Shown: one piece after another, positions 51,111 to 62,200 of the stretch
How positions within the stretch are numbered: the first letter of the stretch is position 1
How the letters are laid out: every line of letters begins with the position of its first letter
Origin: Lithospermum erythrorhizon
Lineage: Eukaryota > Streptophyta > Magnoliopsida > Boraginales > Boraginaceae
Assembly: GCA_019722365.1 (NCBI GenBank)
Contig: JADFUC010000391.1
Location: forward strand, 1,922,001 to 1,986,000
Direction of reading: 5' to 3'
DNA: 64,000 nucleotides
Program-made: the position numbers and the translations under genes
Notes under the pieces: model-generated
Told to the model about the DNA's origin: nothing
The model's input: the letters and a program-made list of their open reading frames with translations, nothing else
The model's database searches: none

Positions 51111-53122
51111 CTATGACTCCGCAACGATTTCATTGATATTTAAGTCTGCCAAAGTCTCCTTGCCAAAAAGAGTAAACCCAACAGTTGCCTGCATGCAATT
51201 TCCCATAAGAAAGTCAGGATGGATTAATGTGTCACCTTGCATAGGATATAAAAGGATAAATAAGGCAAATGACAACAACAAATAAACTAGTGAGTTAGAG
51301 TTCATAGACCAGTCTAAAGTTACTCCGTATAAGGTTTTACCAGTCCTTTCTTGGTATCAAATTTCTTCAGGATGCCAGAAAATCCTTCAAAAGCACCAGA
51401 AACAACTTTAACAGATGACTCGGGTTTCAGAAGTTTCCCGTCAGTTCCTGTTGTTGAAACAGCCGCAACAGAATTCAAAGCTTTCTTGGATCGTCGTTTC
51501 ATCTTGGTAGAGGCTACAGATTCTACATCATCAGAGGCTCTGGCATCTTCCTCTTCTTGTTCTTTTACAAAAGCTATATCAGCAGCCTCCTGTTCTTCTT
51601 TCGCTTGTTTAAATATTGCATCCATATCAGCAGTATCTACTGGTCTCGGCTTATTAATTTGTCTCTTTCTGAATTCCAGTAAAGAATAGTTTTGTCTCAG
51701 TAATGGTAAAGGGCGTCCTAAGGCTAAAATAAACAAAGTAATAGCACGCTGCATCCTATTTACATCAAAGCACATAAACAAATTCAAATTCTATTTAGTT
51801 GAAAAGAAACTCAAGGTCTAATTGTCGGAAGAGTTAGTTGAACAGAGGTAGTCCACCAAACCCGTAGCATAAGAATCAAGTGAAATGAGTTCTATACCTA
51901 CTCTTTCTACATGAATGTAATCAATATAACCCGATACGGAGTATTTAAGATTTAAAACTCATTCCCTACTTTAGACATCAAGTTCATCAAGATATTGAGA
52001 AGTTTTTCTCAGATTGCCATGATGGAACTGGTCGATAGGAGTAATGCTTACGTATTTCCAACCTTTGAGCCGACAAAACCTCCCACGCCATCACATTCTC
52101 GTACAAAATCGTGTATGTCTTTGTTCATGACGCATCTTAGGAAAACACAACCAGGAAACATGGGTTTCGGTTTTACCGATAAAGTTCCATTCTTTAGTTT
52201 CCTTTTAACATGAACGGCTGGAGCATACACCTGCAAACATAACTTCCATTACAAGATTCAAATACTATATAACTAGACTACAGTATCAAATAACAACACT
52301 GCCACCATCTGAAAAACATTGTCTAGTTTGATTTTCCACAGTCAGAATTAACAAACTTTGTAGCCGTAATTAACACACACATAACTCTGATTTGAATCAA
52401 ATGTAACATGTTCATCATAAATCGTATTAGAAATACTAGCATTTAATATTTTTTTACCAAATATTATTCAACGTATATAAAAATGCTTAAGACTTACAAA
52501 TTTTGACAGTCAAAATTCAATATTGAACAATCTTTAAGGATATTGGGTGTACTAAACAGTAAAAATTCAGAAACATTTCCATCCATGTTCATCAAATTAT
52601 CAAAAAATTCAGCAAAATTTCCATCCATGTTCATCAAATTATCAACATAATTATCAAAAGTATTAAAAATTGCATCTTTACCTGAAAATGAATATCAGGA
52701 AAGTTTCTAGCCATAGTTCTAGCTAATCTTTCAGCAGTTTCATGACCCATGACTCTAGAAACTCTAACTACCCACCATTGAGTACCCAAAAAAGCAAGAT
52801 TATCAAGATTAAGTTCATCAGTCCAAGATTTATACTGTTTTTTGGGTTTCTTGATAAGCCTTTCCTCAACTTCTTCTTTCCAATTATACACATTTCTTTC
52901 TCTTCTTTCATTCCTCAATTGTCTTCTTTCTTTAGCAGTTAGGACATTTTCATTAACTGATGCAAAGGTTGTTGGGTGTCTGAATTGAGGTTGTTTGGTT
53001 GGAAGTTTTATTAATGGGGAAAGAGGACAAGGATTACTCCATGTTAGAAGACCTTGCTTCATTCTTGATTGGTTTTGAGTTTGTGATGTTTTTGGTTTTG
53101 GATAATGTGGCAATATTTGCAA
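51111..53122 (-). CDS. PTAC13: pTAC13, NusG-like plastid transcription protein
   Basis: It is a component of the plastid transcriptionally active chromosome with a NusG N-terminal (NGN) domain and a KOW motif, so it probably acts in elongation or antitermination. Exons 52682-53122, 52052-52230, 51341-51668 and 51111-51188 give 341 residues. The N-terminus (about 50 residues) has few acids and suits a transit peptide. The NGN domain spans about 110-205 (WWVVRVSRVMGHETAERLAR, VKPKPMFPGCVFLRCVM). An acidic Glu-rich linker (EEQEAADIAFVKEQEEEDA) follows. The KOW segment is near the end (VKVVSGAFEGFSGILKKFDT then TVGFTLFGKETLADLNINEI). All junctions are GT-AG. Confidence 0.88.
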
Positions 53123-53814
53123 AATAGATATGTACGGTAAATATAATGAATAGTTAGCGTTGAGAAAATTATTGAAAATTATTGTAATTTTACTTATAAA
53201 AAAAATATGTAAAGTAATTTTACAAATTTCAAGTTGGTCCGAATAGTTTTTTGTTATTTAAAAGTTGGCTAAAAAATTAATGTATAGATAATTTCGATTT
53301 TACCCTTCGTTAAAAGTGTGATATAACATTGAACGAAATTCCCAGATTGTACGTTAACACTTGACGGTATAATTCAGTCCTTAATCTAATGGACAGGTTG
53401 ACCATAGTTTATTAAGAATTTAAGCTTCATTTTCAATCCGAGGTGTGCACTCATTTGGTAGCGGATGTGGATCGCCGTTACCAAAGAGAATTTATTTTCT
53501 ATACTTGTTCCAAGCTAATGGTTACCACTGAAATTCATTGTTCAAACAAATTAATTTTTTCCCCCCCACATTTCCTAGTAGAAACCTAGTAAGACTGCAA
53601 ACTTTGAGGAATTTGTATATTGATACTTCATGATTGCATCTGTTAGCAATATTTGCTTTAGAATAGCAAGTTTATTGGTTTCTCCATGTAAAATGTAGTA
53701 ACAGAAGAAGAAAACAAAAAGAATATAGGTTTCTTTAGTTACAGTGGAATTAAGCCAACTGATAGAAAGAATTGACGGGCAAGCTTTTACAAGATTTACA
53801 TTTGCTGATTCATC
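53123..53814. other. Intergenic between pTAC13 start and FBPase end
   Basis: No gene seen. The pTAC13 promoter should lie just above 53122 and the FBPase 3' flank just below 53815. Confidence 0.45.
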
Positions 53815-54252
53815 TCAATATAAATATTTTTCCACTTTTTTCAACTTCCTCCTGGCTGCCAATGTACAATGGAATTTCTGATGAATCTGCAATAGAAAAT
53901 AAAAAAGAAACTTATTTAAAATGACATGTTGCATGATAGAGTAGTTCTGCTAAACAAATTATCCAAACTAATATCAATATTCTGAGAAATAGATAATTGC
54001 ACAAATAGTCACTGCAGTTTGAAAAATGGAGGATCTCTAGCCCCACTTCAAAAATGCGATAAAAAAATCCATGCATTGTCATGGACGGCCCATCAAATCT
54101 AAAGACAGAATCTAAATTATAATTTACCTGCTTGTTTTGTGTAAAGTTAAAACTAACCTCACTTGGCTGATATCAAGAACTCTTTGATGCCCATCTGATC
54201 CTTTCCACCAGTTTTGGTTCCACCATGAAACCTATTGGTGCACACTCATACA

Positions 54253-54833
54253 TGTTTTAACGAACGATATAACCAAACAGATATATCAACACCCAAACCT
54301 ACTACTAATATCTCGCAAAGAATCAATTGCATGCACAATTGAAAATACCGAAAGAATAACACCGTATCTTTATACGCGCCTCCCTCGCGCACGCCCCGTC
54401 AGTCACGTTAAATCAACTGTAAAGAACTCTCAACGATCATATGTTCCTATCAATTCAGTTCCCTCCAATCGATTAATACTTTATAATTTAAGATTTCAAC
54501 GACAAATCTGACTCTGCATTTAAATTTTAAACGATATATATGACGATACAAATCAAAGTAGGTATCAAATCCCCCATTTAATTTGGGAACAAAATGAATT
54601 TGTAGAATCGTGAATTTTTCTGATAATAAAACAAATGTGACCTAATCCCCTACTTATTCTACCGAACTCAGTTATCGATCGAGACCCCATCGGAGACTGA
54701 CGGTCTCGACCGCCTCGACGCTCCCCCCGACGCTCTATACGCACTGCCTATTACAAGATTTGCACCCAGCATCCCTGGCCTCGATGAGTCCGATCCTGCA
54801 TCTCCAAACTCGAAAATGCCTTTAACTTCAACA
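54253..54833 (-). mobile_element. Solo LTR inserted in an FBPase exon
   Basis: On the minus strand it begins TGTTGAAGTT and ends GTTAAAACA (581 bp). It is flanked by the perfect 5-bp duplication ATACA at 54248-54252 and 54834-54838. Removing it joins the codons for RLLY to those for ECAP in frame. The family matches 55819-56394. No internal retrotransposon sequence remains, so it is a recombined solo LTR. Confidence 0.9.
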
Positions 54834-55277
54834 ATACAAGAGCCTCAACTTCCCATTCTTGCTCTTCTTGTCTCTTGGGTACCCATAAATTCCTCCATAC
54901 AACAGAGTCCTATGGAAATCTCCAACCAAACTGCCAATGTATCGAGCAGAGTATGGTTTCCCAGACGGACAAGGGTCCTTAAGATCATCAATGTACTTCT
55001 TTAATTTGTCATCCCATAATTGGTAATTCCCTTCAATGAATGAATAGAACTTTCCCTCTTTTGGTATTTGGATATTTTCTTGTGTGAGAACAAACTCTCC
55101 ATACATGGGGTCTAGGGTGAATGCAAATACTCCTGTTCCTATTGTTACCACAAAGATTATAGAGCTGGAGTACATACAGTAACCTGCAGCAAGAAGGTTG
55201 TCTCCTGGCTGACAAACATTGACTATACACCTTTGTTCCACTGAGCCAAGTTAGACATTGACTATACACCCAAGACG

Positions 55278-55499
55278 AAAGTCGAGACTTAATTCTTGAA
55301 ATTTTTTATTGATGTAATAATATTTACAAAATTGTTGCACAAATAATCTCTTTATTAATAAAAGTTACTACATACTAACAACAATTAAGATTGGAACTCC
55401 AGGACTATGCATGAACGAAAAAGACAATTTGTGCAACAAGGTTGGAACTCCGGACTACTATTACACCAATTCAAACTTCGAAAATTAAGTCTCGACTTT
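55278..55499. mobile_element. Small MITE in FBPase intron 3
   Basis: Perfect 17-bp terminal inverted repeats (AAAGTCGAGACTTAATT at 55278-55294 and its complement at 55483-55499) bound 222 bp without coding capacity. Inside, ttggaactccrggacta occurs twice as a direct repeat (about 55393 and 55443). The superfamily and target duplication are not resolved. Confidence 0.65.
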
Positions 55500-55818
55500 T
55501 GACAAAGTGCAACGACTGATTAATTTATGATGATTAAAATGGGAACTTACTGTTCCTTCATCACCAACATCAGCAAGACACTCATCATTTGGGCTGTATA
55601 TACCGAAGATAGACCCTGTGGAGACAGCAGCATCAATGTTGGATGATCCATCAAGAGGGTCAAATACCACTATGTAATTGCCTGAGTAGCTCTCCTCCAC
55701 AGCCACAGGGACATCTTCCTCTTCTGATGCTATGATCCCTGTCCTCCCACTTGATCTCAGGCAATTAGAGAACACCTGTTATCAACTAATAATTGTTACT
55801 CACAGTCACTCAACTCTT

Positions 55819-56394
55819 TGCTGAAGTTGAAGACATTTTCAAAATTTGGAGATGTAGGATCGAGACCCCTATGGGTTCTAGCTGGAGGTCTGGCGCATTT
55901 TGATGCTCTGTCTGTGTTAGTTGCTCGGCGCTTCTCGAGAGTTATCAGAGCTTCCGCTTATTTGCATCGCCCTACGAAAGACGCAAAGATAAAGTTTAAG
56001 ATTAAATATAATTTTCTTAACCATAAAAAATCTAATTTCTCTCTAATTTTTGTTCCAAATTCAATGTATTGTTTCAGCCTGATTTCAGGATTATTCAGAT
56101 ATCATTTTTAAGCCAAATCTAGAGCGATTTTGTCATCGGTAATCCCAAATTATAAAGTATTACTCAATCGGGAGAAGCTTAGTTTGATATGACTTCTCAG
56201 AACAATCATCGGTAGCTCTTCTAATGATTTCCTACAAGAAAGAACAGACGCACTGGAAAAACCCTAGAGTAAAGATCCTGTTATTTACTTCTCTCTCGGT
56301 ATTTTCACCATTGTCCTGCTCAGATTATTCCGAGATATTGACCAGAGGCCGTAAAAAGTTGATATCTGCTTAGCTATATCGCTCGCTCCCGACA
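55819..56394 (+). mobile_element. Second solo LTR of the same family, in FBPase intron 2
   Basis: It begins TGCTGAAGTTGAAG and ends CTCCCGACA (576 bp), with the 5-bp duplication CTCTT at 55814-55818 and 56395-56399. It is colinear with the reverse complement of 54253-54833: shared words include ttataaagtatta, cggtattttca and cgagatatt. It is more diverged and lies in the opposite orientation. The frame at 55818-56111 is inside it and is not a gene. Confidence 0.85.
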
Positions 56395-57013
56395 CTCTTA
56401 GCCATCTTCCTAGGAATTTAATTATTCTCCTACCAGATATACCCAAATAAATCAAATCAAGCATTACACTACTTCCATGCTTCTTATCTATCGTAAGAAG
56501 ATAATATTTCGCGACTTCATCTCGATCAATTAAAACAATCTTTCCGTTATATCAGGGTAAGATTGGGTAAACCGACTACGCTAGATCGAGCCCCATGACG
56601 TGGTATGTTTCATATCGCTAGTAATGAAGTTATGCAAAAATATTAAGTGGATTAGTGGAAGTACTTCAAATTCATTCCTTCCATCTTAATGTAATTATTT
56701 GGTTTTCATTTTGACAAAATAAATACACTATTACCTCCATTGCATTTATTAAATCTTGTAGAAGTCAACCCTCTCAGCAAAATTAGGCTGAAGAACATTT
56801 TATTGTTGTAATGCAAAACCTCATTGGAGACAACATCAAGCTTCTTCTGATCCTCTCCTTGGATATTAATAGCCCCTTGAACCCCAGTGAGGTTAGAAAT
56901 GCTAGCTCTTTGAACCAAAGAAGCAATCTGTTTACATGCCATGGAAATGCTGGAAAGGACTATAGTAAGCTCAGCATCAATCACACCTGCTTGTTCTTGC
57001 TTCAACAACCAAC

Positions 57014-57118
57014 CTGCCAAGGGGTCGGCATTTGGTGTAGCGGTTAAACACTCACATGTAATGGTAGCAATCAGGGTTCAAAACCTCGACCGCTAGGCTT
57101 AAAAAAACAAAAAACAAC
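57014..57118 (+). mobile_element. SINE-like sequence forming FBPase intron 1
   Basis: On the plus strand it has a tRNA-like A box (ggtgtagcggttaaacac near 57033), a B box (GGTTCAAAACC near 57076) and an A-rich tail (cttaaaaaaacaaaaaac). Similar words flank it: aacaaccaacctgccaag before and aacaacctgtcaaag after. These look like a target duplication and carry the splice sites (ACAG|GTTG and GGCAG|GTTG in gene orientation). The whole 105-bp intron is thus the inserted sequence or nearly so. Confidence 0.6.
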
Positions 57119-57281
57119 CTGTCAAAGTCTGAATCTCAGATGCATTGCTCTTGCTCTTTGCCTGAGCCACTGAGGAAGCCGACTCCACTGCCATGCACTT
57201 CAAAATTCCACCTCCACTTGCTCCTTGCATTCTCCGGCCGCCACCATTGTTTGCACATCTACTAATAGTAGTTGTTACCAT

Positions 57282-57666
57282 TTTCGATTTATTTGGCCTT
57301 TTTATTGCTGATTAAGCTTCTCAGAAGCTAGTTTGAGAATTTGAATCAATTCTTCCATACAAATCTATGCGATTTTTTTCTTGGTTGATGATCATGCAGG
57401 GCTTAGATTAAGTTGGCATTTTGTGGAATAATTGTAAGGCTTGTAACATTTTCACTTAACAATGGCCCCACTTATCCTACCTTTGGTAACTGTAAAATTG
57501 TCTGTGGTTTAATTGGAATGTCTTTTTTCAATTGTGAAAACAAACTGAATACTATAAGCCTCTGATGAGTATATCATTCAATCATTCATATCAAAACAAG
57601 AAAATTACAAGAGCAACATTTTTTATCACTAAACCTACTGATGATTACCAATACAATTTGTAAATA
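57282..57666. other. Intergenic between FBPase and the prenyltransferase
   Basis: 385 bp without a supported feature. It should contain the former FBPase promoter and the prenyltransferase 3' untranslated region. Confidence 0.45.
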
Positions 57667-58569
57667 TTAAGCAAAATGCTTCCCTAGTATGACGCCGGCA
57701 AAGATGATGGCTCCAAACCATTGGTTGGAGACAAACTTCCGGCCACAATCCGCTGGAGATGATAGATTTACCGTCGATATTTGCCATATTAATTGGCCAG
57801 CAGCAATGGCTAAGAAAATGTAGTATGGCCAACTAATGTTTGCATTGTATCCACTTAGTGCAAGAGCTAATATGGTTGCTATGCCAAATGCAGAAACCCA
57901 TTGTTTTGTTAAATCTCCAAACCTTAGAGCAGTTGATTTCACCCCTGCTTTTGCATCGTCTTCTTTATCTTGATGTGCATATATTGTATCATATACAAGG
58001 GTCCAAAAGAAACTGGAAATATAAAGAGGATGGACAACACTATGGTTGATGCTTCCTGTAACAGCAGTTGAACCCATGAAAGCACCCCAACTGATCATCA
58101 CACCAAGAAAGGCTTGAGGCCAATATGTTACCCTCTTCATAAGAGGGTATGCAAAGACCAATGGCACATGGATAAATCCCAAAAAGAAAGTCAAGGTGTT
58201 CACTTGTAGCAGAACACCTAATCCTAAAACCAACTGAACTCCTAGCCACCAGAGTCCTTGAGCTGGTGATAGAGCACCACTAGCTAGTGGCCTAGATTTA
58301 GTCCGCTCCACCTTCTTATCGAAATCCCTATCGAAGAAGTCATTAATGGTGCATCCAGCTCCTCTTATCAAGATTGCCCACCAACCAAACATGGCTAACA
58401 ATTTCATGATCTCAGGGAGACTTAATGAATCTGTCACAATTGCGACGGACCAAAAAGCCGGCCAAGCAAGTAGCCAACTGCCTATAGGTTTATCTAGCCG
58501 TGCAAGGTGCGCATATGGCCTAGCCATTTCTGGCAGATGGACATCAATCCAGGACATAGGCTTACTCAT
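57667..58569 (-). CDS. UbiA prenyltransferase, 4-hydroxybenzoate polyprenyltransferase-like (PPT1/COQ2), intronless
   Basis: The family attaches a polyprenyl chain to 4-hydroxybenzoate in ubiquinone synthesis in mitochondrial membranes. Some plant relatives make geranylated specialised products instead. From MSKPMSW the protein has 300 residues with many membrane helices. The first Asp-rich motif is NDFFDRDFD at 76-84 and the second DTIYAHQDKEDD at about 194-205, followed by KSTALRFGD. The C-terminus FVSNQWFGAIIFAGVILGK is typical. The frame is one exon, while plant PPT1 genes as I know them have several introns, so it may be a retrocopy. An in-frame extension to Met at 58698 adds 43 residues free of Asp and Glu, which could be a targeting peptide. 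It passes through a 19-C run and is unsure. The function could be PPT1 or a diverged relative. Confidence 0.85.
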   Translation of the reverse strand: MSKPMSWIDVHLPEMARPYAHLARLDKPIGSWLLAWPAFWSVAIVTDSLSLPEIMKLLAMFGWWAILIRGAGCTINDFFDRDFDKKVERTKSRPLASGALSPAQGLWWLGVQLVLGLGVLLQVNTLTFFLGFIHVPLVFAYPLMKRVTYWPQAFLGVMISWGAFMGSTAVTGSINHSVVHPLYISSFFWTLVYDTIYAHQDKEDDAKAGVKSTALRFGDLTKQWVSAFGIATILALALSGYNANISWPYYIFLAIAAGQLIWQISTVNLSSPADCGRKFVSNQWFGAIIFAGVILGKHFA

Positions 58570-58580
58570 TTTTTTTCTTT

Positions 58581-58599
58581 GGGGGGGGGGGGGGGGGGG
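58581..58599 (+). repeat. 19-nt G homopolymer
   Basis: Nineteen consecutive G residues on the plus strand (C on the coding strand) lie 11 bp upstream of the prenyltransferase Met codon at 58569. In the upstream in-frame extension it codes for a run of prolines. Homopolymers this long mutate and are misread easily. Confidence 0.9.
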
Positions 58600-58698
58600 T
58601 GATGAAGAATGTAGACTGTATTGAATAGAAAACAAAAGGTTTAAGTTTGTGTGTGAGCTAAGTGTAGTGTTACCATGTATTATATATACTCCTAACAA

Positions 58699-59233
58699 GC
58701 TAGGATAAAAAAATATACTAAGTTTGCCACATGCAATAGTTTATTGGGTAGCATTTTTGTAGTCATTGGCGTGCTAATAATTGACACTAAATTAAGTCAG
58801 TCATCAAGAAAGACTGCAGTTGTTTATTGATTCTTTTGGTGATTGACTTGAAATGTGGGCATTTGTAATGGCGTGCTTGAACAAGTTTGAATTTATGGGA
58901 CACCTTGATTTGACTAAATTATAAATTATAAATTATAAATTTCAATTTATTATAATTATATTATTCATAATTGTAACACTTCACTTTAATTTGTTGCTAC
59001 TAATTTATGAATTGGTGCACCACAATGTTAATAACCATTGCCTGAACTAATGTGTAAAAAGAAATTACAGAATTTTAACTTGAACCTCAGAGGCACTATC
59101 ATTTCCTATCAACACCTAATCTACCATCACTAACTGCAAGCTCCAACAATAAAGTTCTGCCAAACTCACCATTTGATAGTCGTCACGGCAACTATTTTGA
59201 AGGCTGGAAAATTGAGCAACTGTTCTCTATCAC
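58699..59233. other. Intergenic between the prenyltransferase and IPCS
   Basis: AT-rich; a short aattataaattataaatttcaa stretch at 58920 is locally repeated. It should contain the prenyltransferase promoter and the IPCS 3' flank. Confidence 0.45.
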
Positions 59234-62200
59234 TTATACACCATTACCTATATCAATATGTACATTACTTCCTTCTTCTGCTGTCTTTCCATTAGCCAGT
59301 GATCGATATCTCTGGGAAATGCATAATTAATATCAGAACAGGCGTTGTTGATTACATGACCCGACTACGAGCAACAAAACATGAACTATGTTTTTAATGT
59401 CATACCCAATCAGTTAAATCCCCACAGCTGCCACTCAAAGGTTTGAGGCTTTCTTCTTTACCCCTGCTGACCTTGTTAAAAGGTAGCAACAAAGCAGATC
59501 GATCCGGCATTTCTGAGCACAAGAAAGCATTGTTTGATATCAATATCCCTTGTTTTTAATTTCAATGAAAAACATATATGTCAATAACTGTATAACAATG
59601 TTGGATTTTGAGGGTAACCTGGCAATTTTTTGTCGATGAAGAAAACTACCAAATTAACGACATACCTGAAATAAAATCACATCATGCTAATTCAATTATA
59701 TATTGTTGAAGCTCAAGAAAAAGTAAACAAACAAACTGCTGTAGTTATGTTTTCACCATGCCACTACAACATCCACAGTATAATGCTTCCGAGATGCTAT
59801 AATCAACAGGCTCTGTGTCACCACTAGTAACCATGCAAATCGCTTTATAAACCTGAAAATTGACTTAAAGCTTCCGTAAGGGATACACCAATGAAAGGAT
59901 GCAGAACATGTTGCACTTTCTCCATTGCAACTGATATATGCAACCGAAATTGAATAACTATCATGTCAAATGTAATCACAAGACACCACCACATTAACAT
60001 CCCTGACCAATTAAGAACTAAGAAAATCTGCGCATATAGTTATTAACAAAAGTGAAATGCATAAACTTTTCATGATCAAGGGGCTTTAGATTAAAGCTTG
60101 TGAGGATCTTACACTTGAGAGAACATCCATATAAGTGCATAGATCTATATATACAAATAGCAGCGAGAAGTTACCTTAATGACCCATACTTTTGATATGT
60201 TCGCACAAATACAAGTGAAAAGATCATGTGGGATGAGAATATTAAATCCCCACAACCAAAAAGGGCTCCTTGGGGAACTGCAATTTCGTAGATGACGTGT
60301 TAGAGCACAAAAATACATAATGGTTTCCAATAACCTGAAAAAATAGGCTTACTGTTAATAATGAGGAATTCTAAATAATGTTTAGGTAGAGGAAGTCGGG
60401 CAAGCTTTGAGCCCTGAAAAATACCAACAAATTTTGCTGAGAGCAGGATAAAGGAAGACAATAGAATGTTAACATATAAGAGGATCAAAACAGTTCACTA
60501 AGATCTTGCTCACAAAAGAAATGGTGTTACCTCGCGACAATGATGACTTGGACCAGGAAGCTGAGTAGAATAAAAAGTCATAATCCTAAGAGCTTGACAA
60601 ACCTGTAATGGTAACAAGATTAAACAATAAAGGCAGTTGACATGGTAATCTGTATCGACTAAAAATTAAGAAGCAAGCTGCATCAGGAACTTAAAATGCT
60701 AACAGTTTACAACAGAGAAACTTTAGAACGAAAAAACGTCACACATGCGCGCTTACAAACAAGAAGCACAAGATTTGGATTAAGACCCCTAAAATCATGT
60801 CACTTTTACCAAACATGTGATCAAGATAGACATTAGAATCATTGCAATGCATCACTCACTAATCAGGAGATTATGAATAAGAGAATGACATGTGTTTCTC
60901 ATTTCCAATAAGAGAAGCTGAGAAAAAGGTTTTCAATAATTACAAAACAAGAGCATACAGTGATTTCCCATTTCGAACTCAAAACTCTCCTGTGAGACAA
61001 TCAGAGGTAAACAATGAAAGCCAGCCATGGAAGGAGACTTACACATAAAAATGCAAGGACTCTACACCACACAAGCACCGTGTAGATCTTCTTGTTCTTA
61101 AAAATAAAGGGATGAAAAGTCCACTGCATGAGAGCATAGTAATTAGGCACTCATAACGACGGGAAACTAATCTTCCCTATAGAAGAAATATGTTAATGAA
61201 TTTATCAGTCGGACCAAGTGCATTAGGAAAGGCCAACGCCAATATATCTTGGCTAGAGTAAGCACACTCACCAGGACAAAAGACAGGAACATGAAGCTAA
61301 AGGTGACCTCACTGATGAAGAACTTATCAGGGCCTAACTCCTACAAGTTACAGCAATAAGTCAATATCTAACTCCAACTAGGCGTAAGCATATACAAGGA
61401 ATGCAAAGAGGCTTCGATCATACTAACAGGAAGCAGAAAGAACCCAAGATCTTGGAGGATTGGTCCAGGACGATGTAAATAATGAACACCTCGAGCAGCC
61501 ACCCCATGAATGTACTGAAGAAAGAAAAAGTAGATGGAAATGTCAGAACATAGAAGTCCTATTTTCTTCCATCCCCGCACCCTTCAGAGCATATAATAAA
61601 ATGACATTATCAAGAAAATGTGAGAAAAGAGCTTTTAACCACAATTCTTGACCACTTAATACTTGCAGTAATACAGAGAGATACCCAAAACAGGTGATCA
61701 ACACAATTATTTTATAGTATAAAATTTTATCTAGGCCTAGCTAGCGAGCTAATATGCAAACTACAAAATGCTGATAAGCTATAAAAATTTCAAATTAGAA
61801 AAAGTTAATGTCTTTCTTTAACTGTAAAACATATACAATTCACGAGCAAGCGTCGACCAATAATCACAAAACAAATGAATCAGTTTAAAATGGCTTGAAG
61901 CTTACAGTCAGACAGGACTTTTTCAAGACTCCTGATTTTAATGGCTAATTACAAGCTACACCTCAGTATGGAACACAAAAATAAAGTTCATAAGAACACA
62001 AACCATGTGTCCTAAAATCCTAATCACTTGGTGATTTCTAGCTTCCAATGGCACTCCTATTGCTAAACCATCAAACTCACAATTTTCACTTATCCACGAG
62101 TATTCCTAAACCGTCCAAATCACAATTGTCACTCATCCGCGGGTATTGCTAAACCATCAAAATCGCAATTTCTACTCATCCTTAAATTTCCTGCCATTGT

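Larger units (their letters stand above)
53815..57281 (-). pseudogene. cpFBP1: Chloroplast fructose-1,6-bisphosphatase, disrupted
   Basis: The intact enzyme dephosphorylates fructose-1,6-bisphosphate in the Calvin cycle and is thioredoxin-regulated. Exon parts: 57119-57281 (transit peptide), 56820-57013, 55551-55775, 54839-55250, 54158-54247 and 53815-53886. The active-site text ([21 protein letters not shown]) and the redox-loop cysteines (NDEC; QRCIVNVC) are present, so it is the plastid redox type. Lesions: a solo LTR splits the exon between RLLY and ECAP; the exon at 55250 has no AG before CTTGGC and upstream frames hit stops; 54158-54247 and 53815-53886 each carry small indels that break frame. 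Substitutions such as DPCPSG for DPGPSG suggest relaxed constraint. A working paralogue is likely elsewhere. The single-base indels alone could be read errors; the LTR could not. Confidence 0.85.

Noticed and set aside
55818..56111. 97-codon frame inside FBPase
   Set aside because: It is contained in the solo LTR at 55819-56394.
57020..57095. Possible tRNA gene on the plus strand
   Set aside because: The box motifs are tRNA-like, but there is an A-rich tail and flanking duplication, and it lies exactly in an FBPase intron; SINE-like is the better reading.
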